This document shows, piece after piece, positions 19,701 through 27,534 of a DNA stretch of 64,000 nucleotides (position 1 is the stretch's first letter; every line of letters starts with the position of its first letter). A program made the position numbers and the translations under genes. Source of the DNA: DASXUL01 sp036504855 (GTDB lineage Bacteria; Armatimonadota; DTGP01; JAKQQT01); contig DASXUL010000109.1 in the NCBI GenBank assembly GCA_036504855.1, positions 1-64,000 on the forward strand, read 5' to 3'. Below the pieces are notes generated by a model that worked only from the letters and a program-made list of their open reading frames with translations, was not told the origin of the DNA and ran no database searches.

Positions 19701-19845
19701 CATCCTGAAGGTCGCGGCCGGGATCCAGGCCGCTTCGTCCGACGCGCTGACGCGTCTGAACCCGGAAGCGCCGGTCAACCGCGTGGATATCGTGGATGCC
19801 GTGCGCATCATCCGCAAGGTCCAGGGGTTGGACGGCAACCCGTAG
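16711..19845 (+). CDS. Large secreted protein with three tandem beta-helix units and dockerin-like tail
   Basis: 1044 residues with a signal peptide (ending near SSAGWSRVVYV). The body is three tandem copies of a ~320-residue unit. Each unit opens with a W-x-T-A(K/Y)-type block and a GDDVWVA/TDELWVV/ADEVWVA line, then a YGGF/FGGF-(S/T/E)G line followed by S/D-QR(N/D)W. Beta-helix coils rich in NC(T/S)I come next, and the first two units close with QPRVQG(G/S)HVDIGADESDG. The last ~55 residues are the shared dockerin-like module (AVSILKVAAGI... VDIVDAVRIIRKVQGL). Each coil places a Cys in the same register, suggesting a stacked Cys/Asn ladder inside the helix. Probably a surface or extracellular carbohydrate-binding or adhesive protein; no enzyme motif is seen. 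Confidence 0.85.
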   Translation: MQRTASTASLRAIPRALVLLAFLAASSAGWSRVVYVNKNALGSVHDGAAWSTAYLTVQAGIDAAANGDDVWVAAPKPAADAYVESVVLKASVHLYGGFSGTEMSRNQRNWTANVTELRSATMDSSIVVWTEGPGCILDGFAISHGDVGVRLFGSTRIANCTIRAARMAVCAYTGDTAVVNSFISHCTIGIGGYEDATVAVSNCEINGCGYGLQTPITRTSITNCSITGNQCGVQVANAIVTIANSLVGFNGTGIEQTWTIEPVRLSHNNVYGNSVANYSGVADPTGASGNISQDPRLSNPYHDIHIQPGSPCINAGDDLQVMPGWTDRDGQPRVQGGHVDIGADESDGSVWTVPSRSWRVSPAGDDRNDGLTWRTAKRTLGAALSAAQGTDELWVVKGSYSESIELPAGVAVFGGFTGTETKRDQRDWAKNVSALGGGGTDFDTVVAAPYLGAALDGFAISKGGSGVVVGGTTTIAHCRISDAVSYGVNVDALGRATISDCTISRTGTGVNLPAGTATLTGCTITRTDDGVSLTGGTALVSNCTVSCTLRGVYGYSGTASLANCTISGNGCGVYLWTHVAWSLANCIVAGNGTGIRRADESQSLTLSHNDVYGNAGSNYTGIADPTGENGNISQDPRLSNSFHDLHIQPGSPCIDSGDDAMVQAGSADMDGQPRVQGSHVDIGADESDGAAWAVPPRVWHVSMAGDDVNDGLSWATAKRSLSRALDVAEGADEVWVARGLYVDKPIAAVPVALYGGFEGGEARRSQRNWTANLTEIRGDTTYNSSAVTLRFPGVILDGFAVTNGYFGVTTKNAATISHCRISGNVVGVAAQGEGTRVRNCAVVGNGTGVWLASPSEIVNCTFAGGSADAADLSVSGSTLTNCAIASNAWGFYAFSSRIAWTASYCNVFGNSAANFYGVTDPTGTNGNISVDPLFVNASVGDYRLLTGSPCVDAGDDAVFGLGEVDLDGKPRKMGAHVDIGCYEFAPSAAYALGDAVSILKVAAGIQAASSDALTRLNPEAPVNRVDIVDAVRIIRKVQGLDGNP

Positions 19846-19965
19846 GGTCATGCGGGACCGCCGAGGCAGCCAAATCGAAGCGGGGGAGCTGGTCTGGCTC
19901 CCCCGCTTCGATCTGCGTGTGCCCTCATGTGGGCGGATGGCTGATGGCGGATCTCCGACAGCTTG

Positions 19966-20253
19966 TCACTGTTCGGCTGGGGCGTCCTTTACGCCGTGGG
20001 GCTCCATGCGGGAGTGGTCGCCGGCGCCCACGGCGAAGGCGAGGTCTTCCAGTACGCCGGCGGCCACGGCCGCAACGGCGTCGGCGGCGGTCACCTCGGC
20101 GCCGGCTGCCACGACCACTTTCCCCTCATCGTCCACAATATCGCGCTGCGCTACGTGACCGATCACATAGCTGAACTCGGAGTCGGTGCGCTCTTCCTCG
20201 TCGGTCATCGGGGAGCTATCTTCAGTCAACTGGCCGGTGGGTTCGGCGTCCAT
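19966..20253 (-). CDS. Small acidic hypothetical protein
   Basis: 95 residues, strongly acidic at the N-terminus (TDEEERTDSEF), with a core reading GHVAQRDIVDDEGKVVVAAGAEVT and an Ala/Val-rich helix. The core resembles small all-beta domains that sit next to a helix in conserved hypothetical proteins, but I cannot name a family. A good AGGAGG box lies just upstream of the start. It stands alone between two genes of other function. Confidence 0.5.
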   Translation of the reverse strand: MDAEPTGQLTEDSSPMTDEEERTDSEFSYVIGHVAQRDIVDDEGKVVVAAGAEVTAADAVAAVAAGVLEDLAFAVGAGDHSRMEPHGVKDAPAEQ

Positions 20254-20359
20254 GGGGCGCCTCCTTTCAACGTGTCGTCAAGGAGATTGTAGGTCCGGCG
20301 CCCGCCGGGCAGCCACCGATCCGCGTTGAAACGTGACGCCGCCTCCCCGCGCCGCCCGA

Positions 20360-20932
20360 TTACGCGGCCTTTGGCGTGGCCTTCTTCGGCTCAATAGGCG
20401 GCGTATGCCCGCGGCCCGTCCACCAGATGCCCAGCGCGATGAGCAAGAGGACCGGGATGCCGATGATGCTGAGCATGGGGCTGGTTGGCGGAGCGGAGAC
20501 GATGCGAATCGCCCGGTTGCCGCCCTCGATCACCACCGTGGCCCACACGCGGTCGCCCGGCTTGATCTCGCCAACGCTGCTGTCCTTGCCGTTGCGGGTG
20601 CAGTACACGTTCGAGGGCAGGCCGACCTTAATGTCGCCATCGCGCTTCGTGCGGATGGTGGCCTCCGTGCCGCTGGGGTCCACGCTCAACAGCGTTCCTT
20701 CCACGGTTTGAGGGGGGGTCTCCGGCCGGAATGGGTCCTGGGTGAGGGTTGCGCCGTGCGCCCCGCCGGGCTGCCCCAGCGGGGTGCTGTCGGTCTTGCC
20801 CGTGGTAAGGTCGGTCGGCATGGCGGTTGGGGCGGCCGGCGCCGCTGGCCCGGCCGTTCCCCGGCCGCCCGCCGCAACCAAGCATGCTCCCAGCGCCATC
20901 GCGCGCACTACGTTTCGCCATCGGTTCCGCAT
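20360..20932 (-). CDS. Exported membrane-anchored small-domain protein
   Basis: 190 residues: N-terminal signal segment, a Pro/Ala-rich spacer, a ~70-residue beta domain (VEGTLLSVDPSGTEATIRTKRDGDIKVGLPSNVYC... VGEIKPGDRVWATVV) and a single C-terminal transmembrane helix (MLSIIGIPVLLLIALGIWW) with a short basic tail. The beta domain resembles DUF5666/OB-like domains that occur in bacterial secreted proteins. The topology implies a domain outside the cytoplasm, tethered at its C-terminus. Function unknown. Divergent from the sialidase gene. Confidence 0.6.
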   Translation of the reverse strand: MRNRWRNVVRAMALGACLVAAGGRGTAGPAAPAAPTAMPTDLTTGKTDSTPLGQPGGAHGATLTQDPFRPETPPQTVEGTLLSVDPSGTEATIRTKRDGDIKVGLPSNVYCTRNGKDSSVGEIKPGDRVWATVVIEGGNRAIRIVSAPPTSPMLSIIGIPVLLLIALGIWWTGRGHTPPIEPKKATPKAA

Positions 20933-21074
20933 CTGTCTCCCCTTCCCTCTTCAGTCTTGCGCCCGATCGCGACGGGACGCCATGCGTAACTATATCACGG
21001 GCGTTGCTCCTGTGATCTGGCGGGCAGGCCACGGATCCGCGGCGCAGGGCCCCATACTGGCATGGAGGCCAAAA

Positions 21075-22232
21075 GTGAGCATCGCATTGTGGGCCGCATG
21101 GGGCGCGGCGGCGTTGGGGTTGGCGGGGCTGGCGGCGGCCGGGGCATCCGATATGTCCAGAACCACGCTCTGGAAGGCGGGCGAAAGCGGATACGAAACC
21201 TATCGCATCCCCGGCATCGTCGTAACGCCGCGCGGGACGATCCTCGCGTATGCCGCCGCGCGTCGCAGGATCGCCGACGGCGACTGGTCCGATACCGATA
21301 TCGTTATGCGCCGCAGCGAAGACGGCGGCGTCGTATGGCAGCCCTCGCGCCGCATCGCCGGCGCGGGGCGCGGCGTTACAGCTAACCCCGTTGCCCTTCC
21401 CGACCGCCAGACGGGGGCGGTCCACTTCCTCTACCAAACGGGCTACGACCATTGCTTCTACATGCGCAGCGTCGATGACGGTCGCTCGTTCTCGAAGCCG
21501 GTGGATATCACCGGCGTGTTGGAGGGGTTCCGCCCGCGATACGCCTGGACGGTCATCGCGCCCAGCGTGGGGCACGCGATCCAGTTGCGAAGCGGTCGCC
21601 TCCTGGCGCCGATCTGGATGGCGCGCGGCAAGGAGACATCGCCCGGCCGGCGCGAGCACGCTCCGTCGGCCGTGGCGACTATCTACAGCGACGATCATGG
21701 CGATACCTGGAGGCGCGGCGCCATCGTGGCGGAAAACTCGCCGGCGCTGCCGAACCCCAGCGAAACCATGGCGGTGGAGTTGGCGGACGGGCGCGTGATG
21801 GTCAACATGCGCACGACGTCCGCCAGGCATCGTCGCGCCGTCTCCATCAGCCCGGACGGCATCAGCCGCTGGTCGCCCCCCCGGTTCGACGAGGCGCTTT
21901 TCGACCCGATCTGCGCCGCCAGCGTCGTGCGCTACACCTCCGCCCCGCGAGACGCCAAGAACCGGCTTCTGTTCTCGAACCCAGACAGTGAACCGCTTCC
22001 AGACAGCGCGAAGAGCGGCTACCGCCTGCGTCGCCGCCTTACCCTGCGCCTGAGCGAGGATGACGGGGAGACCTGGCCCGTTGAGCGCGTCATCGAGCCT
22101 GGGAGCGCCGGCTATAGCGACCTTGCCGTCGGCCCAAACGGGGCGATCTCCTGCATCTACGAAGCCGCCTTGAAGCCTGGCAGCCGCGCCAGCAGCGTGG
22201 TTTTTCGCGGAGTGCCAGGCTTCGCGCGCTGA
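21075..22232 (+). CDS. Exported sialidase (exo-alpha-sialidase, BNR repeats)
   Basis: GTG start at 21075 with a GGAGG box six bases upstream; longer in-frame starts lack one. The 385-residue product has a signal peptide, the YRIPG version of the family's (F/Y)RIP arginine motif, and four Asp-box repeats (SEDGGVVW, SVDDGRSFS, SDDHGDTW, SEDDGETW) typical of six-bladed beta-propeller sialidases. A downstream Arg (FRPRYAW region) and the NMRTTS block fit the arginine triad. It would remove terminal sialic-acid-like sugars from glycans outside the cytoplasm. The gene precedes a PBP1A gene but there is no functional link visible. Confidence 0.85.
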   Translation: MSIALWAAWGAAALGLAGLAAAGASDMSRTTLWKAGESGYETYRIPGIVVTPRGTILAYAAARRRIADGDWSDTDIVMRRSEDGGVVWQPSRRIAGAGRGVTANPVALPDRQTGAVHFLYQTGYDHCFYMRSVDDGRSFSKPVDITGVLEGFRPRYAWTVIAPSVGHAIQLRSGRLLAPIWMARGKETSPGRREHAPSAVATIYSDDHGDTWRRGAIVAENSPALPNPSETMAVELADGRVMVNMRTTSARHRRAVSISPDGISRWSPPRFDEALFDPICAASVVRYTSAPRDAKNRLLFSNPDSEPLPDSAKSGYRLRRRLTLRLSEDDGETWPVERVIEPGSAGYSDLAVGPNGAISCIYEAALKPGSRASSVVFRGVPGFAR

Positions 22233-22305
22233 GGGGAATGCCGTTCCGGCGCCCTCCTTCGTTTAGCATCCCCAACCGGCGGGCATCCCTCCAGGCGGAG
22301 GGTAA

Positions 22306-24435
22306 ATGCAACGAAAAAGACTGGGCAGGAGACGGATTTCGCGGAAAGCGGCGTGCATCGCCACATTGGCGGCCCTGGGGCCCCTGGCGTTCTTGTGCAT
22401 TGCTGGCGGCGTGTGGCTGCTGCGCCTGCGCGCGGCCCTGCCGGATGTGAATGCTCTGGCCGCGTGGCGGCCCAGCCAAACCACCGAGATCCGGTCTTCC
22501 GACGGCGTGCTGCTGGCCCGGCTTTTCGAGGAGAATCGTCGCGTTGTGCCGCTTTCGGAAATGCCGGGCGCCTTGCGGGACGCCACGATCGCCGTGGAGG
22601 ACCGCCGATTCCTGGAGCATCGCGGCGTGGATTGGCGCGGCGCCGCCAGGGCGCTGGTGAGCGACGTAGCCCAAGGCGGCTACCGGGAAGGCGGCAGCAC
22701 AATTACACAGCAACTCGTGCGCAGCGTCTTCCTGGATCCGGGCAAACGACTCAGCCGCAAGGCGCGCGAAGCGATGCTGGCCGTGCAGACGGAGCGGCGA
22801 TTCACGAAGCCGGAGATCCTGGGGATGTACATGAACCAGGTCTACTACGGCGAGCGCTGCTTTGGCGTTGAGGCGGCCGCACACGCCTACTTCGGTAAGC
22901 CGGCCTCGCGGCTTTCGCTGGCGGAGTGCGCACTCCTCGCGGGCATCCCCCGCCGCCCCGCGCTCTACGACCCATACGCGAATCCAGAGGCCGCGCGCCA
23001 GCGACGGGACGCGGTGCTGCGCCGAATGGTGGAGACCGGGCATCTGGACGCGGCTCGCGCTGAGGCCGCCATGCGCGAACCGCTGCGCCTGGCCTACCGC
23101 CGGCCTCCCCGCCTGCAGGCGCGGAGGGCGCCGTACTTCGTTGATTTCGTGGTTCGCCAACTGGAGGACCGGTATGGCGCCGATCGGGTCTATCGCGGCG
23201 GGCTGCGCGTTCAGACAACGCTGAATAGCCGCGCCCAGGCCGCCGCGGAGCTGGCGGTGCGGCGCGGCATGGATGCCGCTTTCGGCCGGCGGCCTACCCA
23301 GGCGGCGCTTGTTTCGCTGGATCCCCGAACGGGCGCGATCCGGGCGATGGTCGGCGGGCGCGACTACTCCCGCTCGTCGTTCAACCGGGCCGTTCAGGCG
23401 AAACGGCAGCCTGGCTCGGCGTTCAAGCCCTTCGTCTACGCGGCGGCGCTTAGCGCCGGACACCTTACCACCGATCGCATCACCGACGCCCCCGTGGCTT
23501 TCGACGGAGGGCGCTGGAGGCCGCGGAACATGGATGGGCGGTGGCATGGCCGCATAACGCTCACCACTGCGCTTGCCAACAGCATCAACATCCCGGCTGT
23601 GAAGCTCTGCGATGACGTTGGCCCGGACGCCGTGGCCAACGTCGCCCGGCTCTGCGGCATCGCCAGCCCTCTTCGCGAGGACCTGACCCTGGCGCTCGGC
23701 ACATCCGAAGTTTCCCCCCTGGAACTCGCCTCCGCCTACGGCGTCTTCGCGGCGTCCGGCGTCCGCGCGGAGCCAATGGCCATAGTGCGCGTGGACGATT
23801 GCGACGGGGGCACGCTGGAGACGTTTGCCCCTCGACGCGCCGATGTCCTGAACCCGGCCACGTCGGCCCGCATGGACTTTATGTTGCGCCAGGTGGTGCG
23901 CGCCGGAACGGGCGCGGCGGCCGGTAGCGTTCCAGGCGCCCGCGGCAAGACGGGGACCACGGACAGCCGCCATGACGCGTGGTTCGTGGGATACACCCCG
24001 GCGCTCACGACGGCGGTATGGGTGGGCAACGACCATCCGTCGCCGATCCCCGGACTCACCGGCGGCGGCGTGTGCGCGCCGATCTGGGCGGCCTTCATGG
24101 GCCATGCCATCCGCATCCTCCCGCGCGGGGAGCAGGCCCGCCCGGAAACGCACAAGCCCGAGACGCGGGTCCGCATCGCCGAGATCCGGCGCCCAATCAT
24201 CCTGGCTGCCGCCGCGCCCGCGTCACAGCCGTCTGCCAATGGGCAGGCATCGCAGCCGGAGCGGAGCGTCGTTCAGGCGGACTCAGCGGGGCGCGTCCAG
24301 ATGCCTGCCTGGGTGACAGTGGATCTGTGCGTGGATAGCGGCGGCCTCGCCGGGCCGGGCTGCCCGCGCACGGTGACCACGCGCATTCGGCCGGATGCGA
24401 TGCCGCCGCCCTGTCCGCTCCACGGGGCAAGATAG
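22306..24435 (+). CDS. Class A penicillin-binding protein (PBP1A-like)
   Basis: Bifunctional peptidoglycan synthase of 709 residues. N-terminal membrane helix (~20-45), GT51 transglycosylase domain (catalytic Glu in AVEDRRFLEHRGVD, GGSTITQQLVR, LGMYMNQVYYG), then transpeptidase domain with SxxK in GSAFKPF, SxN in ANSINIP and KTG in GKTGTT. The C-terminal ~60 residues carry a Pro/Arg-rich stretch and a Cys-containing tail (CVDSGGLAGPGCP). A GGAGGG box precedes the ATG. All active-site residues are present, so it should polymerise and cross-link cell-wall glycan at the cytoplasmic membrane. Confidence 0.95.
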   Translation: MQRKRLGRRRISRKAACIATLAALGPLAFLCIAGGVWLLRLRAALPDVNALAAWRPSQTTEIRSSDGVLLARLFEENRRVVPLSEMPGALRDATIAVEDRRFLEHRGVDWRGAARALVSDVAQGGYREGGSTITQQLVRSVFLDPGKRLSRKAREAMLAVQTERRFTKPEILGMYMNQVYYGERCFGVEAAAHAYFGKPASRLSLAECALLAGIPRRPALYDPYANPEAARQRRDAVLRRMVETGHLDAARAEAAMREPLRLAYRRPPRLQARRAPYFVDFVVRQLEDRYGADRVYRGGLRVQTTLNSRAQAAAELAVRRGMDAAFGRRPTQAALVSLDPRTGAIRAMVGGRDYSRSSFNRAVQAKRQPGSAFKPFVYAAALSAGHLTTDRITDAPVAFDGGRWRPRNMDGRWHGRITLTTALANSINIPAVKLCDDVGPDAVANVARLCGIASPLREDLTLALGTSEVSPLELASAYGVFAASGVRAEPMAIVRVDDCDGGTLETFAPRRADVLNPATSARMDFMLRQVVRAGTGAAAGSVPGARGKTGTTDSRHDAWFVGYTPALTTAVWVGNDHPSPIPGLTGGGVCAPIWAAFMGHAIRILPRGEQARPETHKPETRVRIAEIRRPIILAAAAPASQPSANGQASQPERSVVQADSAGRVQMPAWVTVDLCVDSGGLAGPGCPRTVTTRIRPDAMPPPCPLHGAR

Positions 24436-24455
24436 CAGATAGCTTGGAAAGCGAA

Positions 24456-24486
24456 AGCCCCCTCTCCACAGCGTGGAAAGGGGGCT
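24456..24486 (+). terminator. Hairpin after the penicillin-binding protein gene
   Basis: A near-perfect stem with AGCCCCCT at the left base (24456) and AGGGGGCT at the right end (24486), closed by a three-base loop. It lies about 20 bases after the stop. No long T-run follows. Confidence 0.5.
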
Positions 24487-24509
24487 GGCGTTAGCGAACA
24501 GGGCCGGGC

Positions 24510-24797
24510 TCAAAAGGGCCATCCCGATCGCGTGATGCGATATAGCGCGTACATCGAAAACCAGGGGCCGCTGTCTTCGGCGGCCGGGGCTGATTCCTCC
24601 GGCCAGTTGAACATGGGCTCCGGTTGCTCCTTAACGAGCAGGTCCGTTGAAGCCACCAACTGGAAGGGCCCGCCGTCGGGCAACGCAATGGCGCGTGGGT
24701 GGCGGTGCAAAACGCCTGTCTGTACGGACTGATATATGCCGCGCGGCGCGCGGTGTCCGGAAGGGAACACCTGGCCGGCGGTGATGTCCATGGTCAT
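24510..24797 (-). CDS. Small hypothetical protein, YjzC-like N-terminus
   Basis: 95 residues from an ATG behind an AGGAG box. The N-terminal half (GQVFPSGHRAPRGIYQSV) recalls the short YjzC family of Gram-positive bacteria (G-x-x-AP-x-x-GIY); the rest is Pro/Gly-rich and ends with a hydrophobic YALYRITRSGWPF. Function unknown. Confidence 0.5.
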   Translation of the reverse strand: MTMDITAGQVFPSGHRAPRGIYQSVQTGVLHRHPRAIALPDGGPFQLVASTDLLVKEQPEPMFNWPEESAPAAEDSGPWFSMYALYRITRSGWPF

Positions 24798-24986
24798 AAA
24801 ACCGCTCCTTTCACATAAGGGTTCATTCTCTACAACACCATGATGCCATGTCAAGGTTGCCCGGTCTTTTCCGTTGTGTGAAAGTTATATTAAGTTACTC
24901 AGGCAAGTTGGTTTTCGTTCGCGTACGTTGCGCTCCCTCTGGGTAACTAACCGCCGAGGGCGATTTGCCCGTACAGGAGGTAGATG

Positions 24987-25160
24987 ATGCCACGGGGAGA
25001 CAAGGACGCATACACGGACAAGCAGAAGCGGATGGCGGAGCATATTGAGGAAGGCTACGAGGAGAAGGGCGTTTCGGACGAGGAAGCCGAGCGCCGCGCC
25101 TGGGCCACGGTCAACAAGCAGACGGGCGGGGGCCGGAAGTCCGGCTCGGGCAGGCATTAG
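24987..25160 (+). CDS. Small conserved protein of the 'plasmid stabilization' type
   Basis: 57-residue, highly charged protein beginning MPRGDKDAYTD and ending TVNKQTGGGRKSGSGRH, with the EEGYEEKGVSDEEAERRAWATVN core known from many soil and plant-associated bacteria, where it is usually named plasmid stabilization protein without functional proof. The start at 24987 (second of two adjacent ATGs) places the AGGAGG box six bases upstream. It sits on the opposite strand to its two neighbours. Confidence 0.8.
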   Translation: MPRGDKDAYTDKQKRMAEHIEEGYEEKGVSDEEAERRAWATVNKQTGGGRKSGSGRH

Positions 25161-25165
25161 CGTTC

Positions 25166-25196
25166 GCGCGCCGGGCCCCCGGCGGGCCCGGCGCGC
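25166..25196. terminator. Strong GC hairpin, 13-bp perfect arms
   Basis: 25166-25178 pairs perfectly with 25184-25196, followed by TGTTT on the plus strand. It starts five bases after the 57-residue gene and lies between convergent genes, so it may serve both. Confidence 0.65.
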
Positions 25197-25213
25197 TGTT
25201 TCCGCCTATGGCG

Positions 25214-26035
25214 TCACGCGTCCTGAGATCCGTTGGGGTCCGGATACTTGCGGAGGATTTCCAGCGCGGCGGAGGTGTGGAGGGCCGGCAGCAGGGCGCC
25301 CCACAGCAGCGAGACGGGGATCAGAATGGCCGGGCCGTTCTTGAAGCTGGCGAAGACAAGGGCCGGGCCCAGCGTCATGACCAGCGTCAACAAGGCGAAG
25401 GCCAGCGAGTAGAAAGGGTTTGCCAACGCCAGGAGAACGCCGCGCTTCAAGGTGGTGCCCAGCGGCTTTCCCTGCTCCACCAGCAGCGGCCAGTGATATA
25501 CGGCCGTCATCAGCCAGAACAGCAGGATGTAGCCGGCGCCTACGCCGGCCGCCTTTATCGCCGTGGAGGGTCGCGAGATCAGCCAGAGGGTGTCGCAGAC
25601 CAGCACGCTGGTGATGACGGTTTCCGCGTAGCAAAGCGCCCAGGCCGGCCGCGCCAGTTTTCGCGCGCCGCGGAAGAGGTCGAAGATGTGCGGGTCGTCG
25701 CGCTGGAACATGGCGCGGGCGAGGGTGTAGAGGCCGGCCATGAAGGGGCCCAACACGATGGGCGCGGCCAGCAGCACAACCGCGGTCATCATCGCGCCAA
25801 CGGCGCGAAGCTTGGGGTCCGGAAGACGCTGGAGCCCCACATAGAGGAACGACAGGGCGAAGAAGACCACCACGAAGGTGAGCAGGCTGACGGCCAGCGA
25901 CGTCCCAAGGTAGTCGTACACCGCGGAGAACCCAAGGCGCACCGACCGGCCGGCGGACGGCGGCGGCGGCGGTTCAACGGGCGGATCGCCCCAATCCAGC
26001 GGTTCGTCGTCTTTTCGCGGCGGCCATGGGTGCAT
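25214..26035 (-). CDS. DUF624/YesL-like polytopic membrane protein
   Basis: 273 residues with a proline-rich N-terminal cytoplasmic tail, then about six transmembrane helices (for example LAVSLLTFVVVFFALSFLYV and AVGAMMTAVVLLAAPIVLG). The pattern and length fit the YesL/DUF624 family, often found near carbohydrate-use genes. Role unknown. It lies downstream, on the same strand, of the alcohol dehydrogenase gene, with a long palindrome in between. Confidence 0.6.
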   Translation of the reverse strand: MHPWPPRKDDEPLDWGDPPVEPPPPPSAGRSVRLGFSAVYDYLGTSLAVSLLTFVVVFFALSFLYVGLQRLPDPKLRAVGAMMTAVVLLAAPIVLGPFMAGLYTLARAMFQRDDPHIFDLFRGARKLARPAWALCYAETVITSVLVCDTLWLISRPSTAIKAAGVGAGYILLFWLMTAVYHWPLLVEQGKPLGTTLKRGVLLALANPFYSLAFALLTLVMTLGPALVFASFKNGPAILIPVSLLWGALLPALHTSAALEILRKYPDPNGSQDA

Positions 26036-26084
26036 ACGGCTTACGGTTCCTCTCCGGGTGCGGATCTCTGTCGTTATGATAGAA

Positions 26085-26215
26085 CAGCATTCAGCACTCA
26101 GAACTCAGAACTCAGAATACAGCCCGGAATGCCTCTGTCCATGAGATCGGGTTTCACCTGGTCAGAGGCATTCCGGGCTGTATTCTGAGTTCTGAGTTCT
26201 GAGTGCTGAACGCTG
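26085..26215. repeat. Heptad-armed palindrome, 53-bp arms, 25-nt loop
   Basis: Arms 26085-26137 and 26163-26215 differ at one base. The outer arm is five heptads of the NTCAGNN/ACTCAGA type. It begins two bases after the stop codon of the leftward alcohol dehydrogenase gene. Confidence 0.8.
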
Positions 26216-26217
26216 TC

Positions 26218-27231
26218 CTACGGTTCGACGATCACCTTTACGGCGTCGGCGGAGCGGGCGGTTTCCAGGGCGGCGGCGAACTGGTCCACCGGGAAGCGGT
26301 GGCTGATGAGGCATTCCACCTGTACCTTGCCCTCGGAGAGCATCTGGACGGCGCGCGCATGGGTGAAGGGGTTTACGAAGCTGCCCATCACGGTCAGCTC
26401 CTTGTAGTAGATATCGTACGGCTTGATGCCGGCCACAGCGCTGGGCGACACCACGCCGAAGAACAACACGCGCCCTCCGCGCCGGGCAAGCGCAACGGCG
26501 GCCTCGGCCGTTTCCTTGCGGCCCGCGCTCTCAATGGCGGCATCCACCCCCACCCCGTCCGTCGCGTCACGCACGATGGCGGTCAGGTCTTCCTTCAACG
26601 GGTCCACCAGGATATCGGCGCCCAGGGCGCGCGCGGCCTCGCGACGCGGCGCGAACGGTTCCGATACGATGACTGTGCCCGCGCCTGCCGCCTTCACGAG
26701 TTGCAGCAGGATCATGCCGATGTAGCCGCCGCCGAGGATGGCCACCGTTTCCCCGGGGCGAACGGCCAGGCGGTCGGCTCCGTGGAGGCAACAGGCCAAC
26801 GGCTCGGCCAGCGCGCCAGACTCCAGGCTTACGTTATCCGGCAGCAGAACGGCCTGTTTGGCGGGGCTCAGGCAATACTCGGCGAAGCCGCCGTTGCGCG
26901 TCACGCCCAGCGCCTCGAGGTTTTCGCACAGGTGCACCTCGCCGCGCTGGCACCAGAAGCAATGCCCGCAGGTGATGTTCGGGTCCAGCGCCACGCGGTC
27001 CCCCACCTTCACATGGCGGACCTCGGCCCCGGCGGCGATCACCTCGCCGGCCATCTCATGCCCCGGGATGACGGGGAACCGGACGATGTGCTCCCCCTCG
27101 AAGATGTGCTGGTCCGTGCCGCACACTCCGCACGCTCCAACGCGCACCACGATGTCATCCGGCCCCGGAGCGGGGACGGGCAAGTCCGATATCTCAATCC
27201 GCCTGGCGGCGGGCAGTACGGCAGCCTTCAC
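26218..27231 (-). CDS. Zinc-dependent medium-chain alcohol/sugar-alcohol dehydrogenase
   Basis: 337-residue MDR dehydrogenase. Catalytic zinc ligands: Cys in CGVCGTD, His and Glu in GHEMAGEV. The structural zinc lobe has four Cys (ITCGHCFWCQRGEVHLC), and the NAD-binding motif is AILGGGYIGMILLQLVKAAGA. The sequence type (GTDQHIFEG, DRVALDPNITCGHC) is close to sorbitol/threonine/L-iditol dehydrogenases, so a polyol or related secondary alcohol is the likely substrate. Cytoplasmic. Confidence 0.9.
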   Translation of the reverse strand: MKAAVLPAARRIEISDLPVPAPGPDDIVVRVGACGVCGTDQHIFEGEHIVRFPVIPGHEMAGEVIAAGAEVRHVKVGDRVALDPNITCGHCFWCQRGEVHLCENLEALGVTRNGGFAEYCLSPAKQAVLLPDNVSLESGALAEPLACCLHGADRLAVRPGETVAILGGGYIGMILLQLVKAAGAGTVIVSEPFAPRREAARALGADILVDPLKEDLTAIVRDATDGVGVDAAIESAGRKETAEAAVALARRGGRVLFFGVVSPSAVAGIKPYDIYYKELTVMGSFVNPFTHARAVQMLSEGKVQVECLISHRFPVDQFAAALETARSADAVKVIVEP

Positions 27232-27534
27232 GCGATTCCTCCCTTGTTACCCGAACGCGCCTATGGAGTGCGGCGGCGTATTCTGGGCCCAGTAGCCTGA
27301 TGCTTCACGGGTATGCTTCCCTCCCACGTCCCCCTGAACGAAGCGAAGGGTCTCGGCCTGGCGTGTCGCATGGTGCAACGGACCAAGCACCCATGCGAGC
27401 CTTTACCCGGGTGCTTGCCACGCATCCGGGACAGACTGGTCAGGCCGAGATTCCTCGCTGCGCTCGGAATGACATCGGCGGCGCGTCGCCGCAAGCCGCC
27501 GAACTTCACATGCGCTATCAACCCAGTAGATTCG
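27232..27534. repeat. Gene-free gap holding dispersed repeats
   Basis: 303 bases without a gene. It holds CTATGGAGTGCGGCGG (also present at the palindrome near 45323), an inverted pair TCTCGGCCTG / CAGGCCGAGA enclosing a second pair (AAGCACCC / GGGTGCTT), and a CGCTGCGCTCGGAATGAC stretch of a kind seen repeatedly between genes in environmental genomes. No coding potential recognised. Confidence 0.5.
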
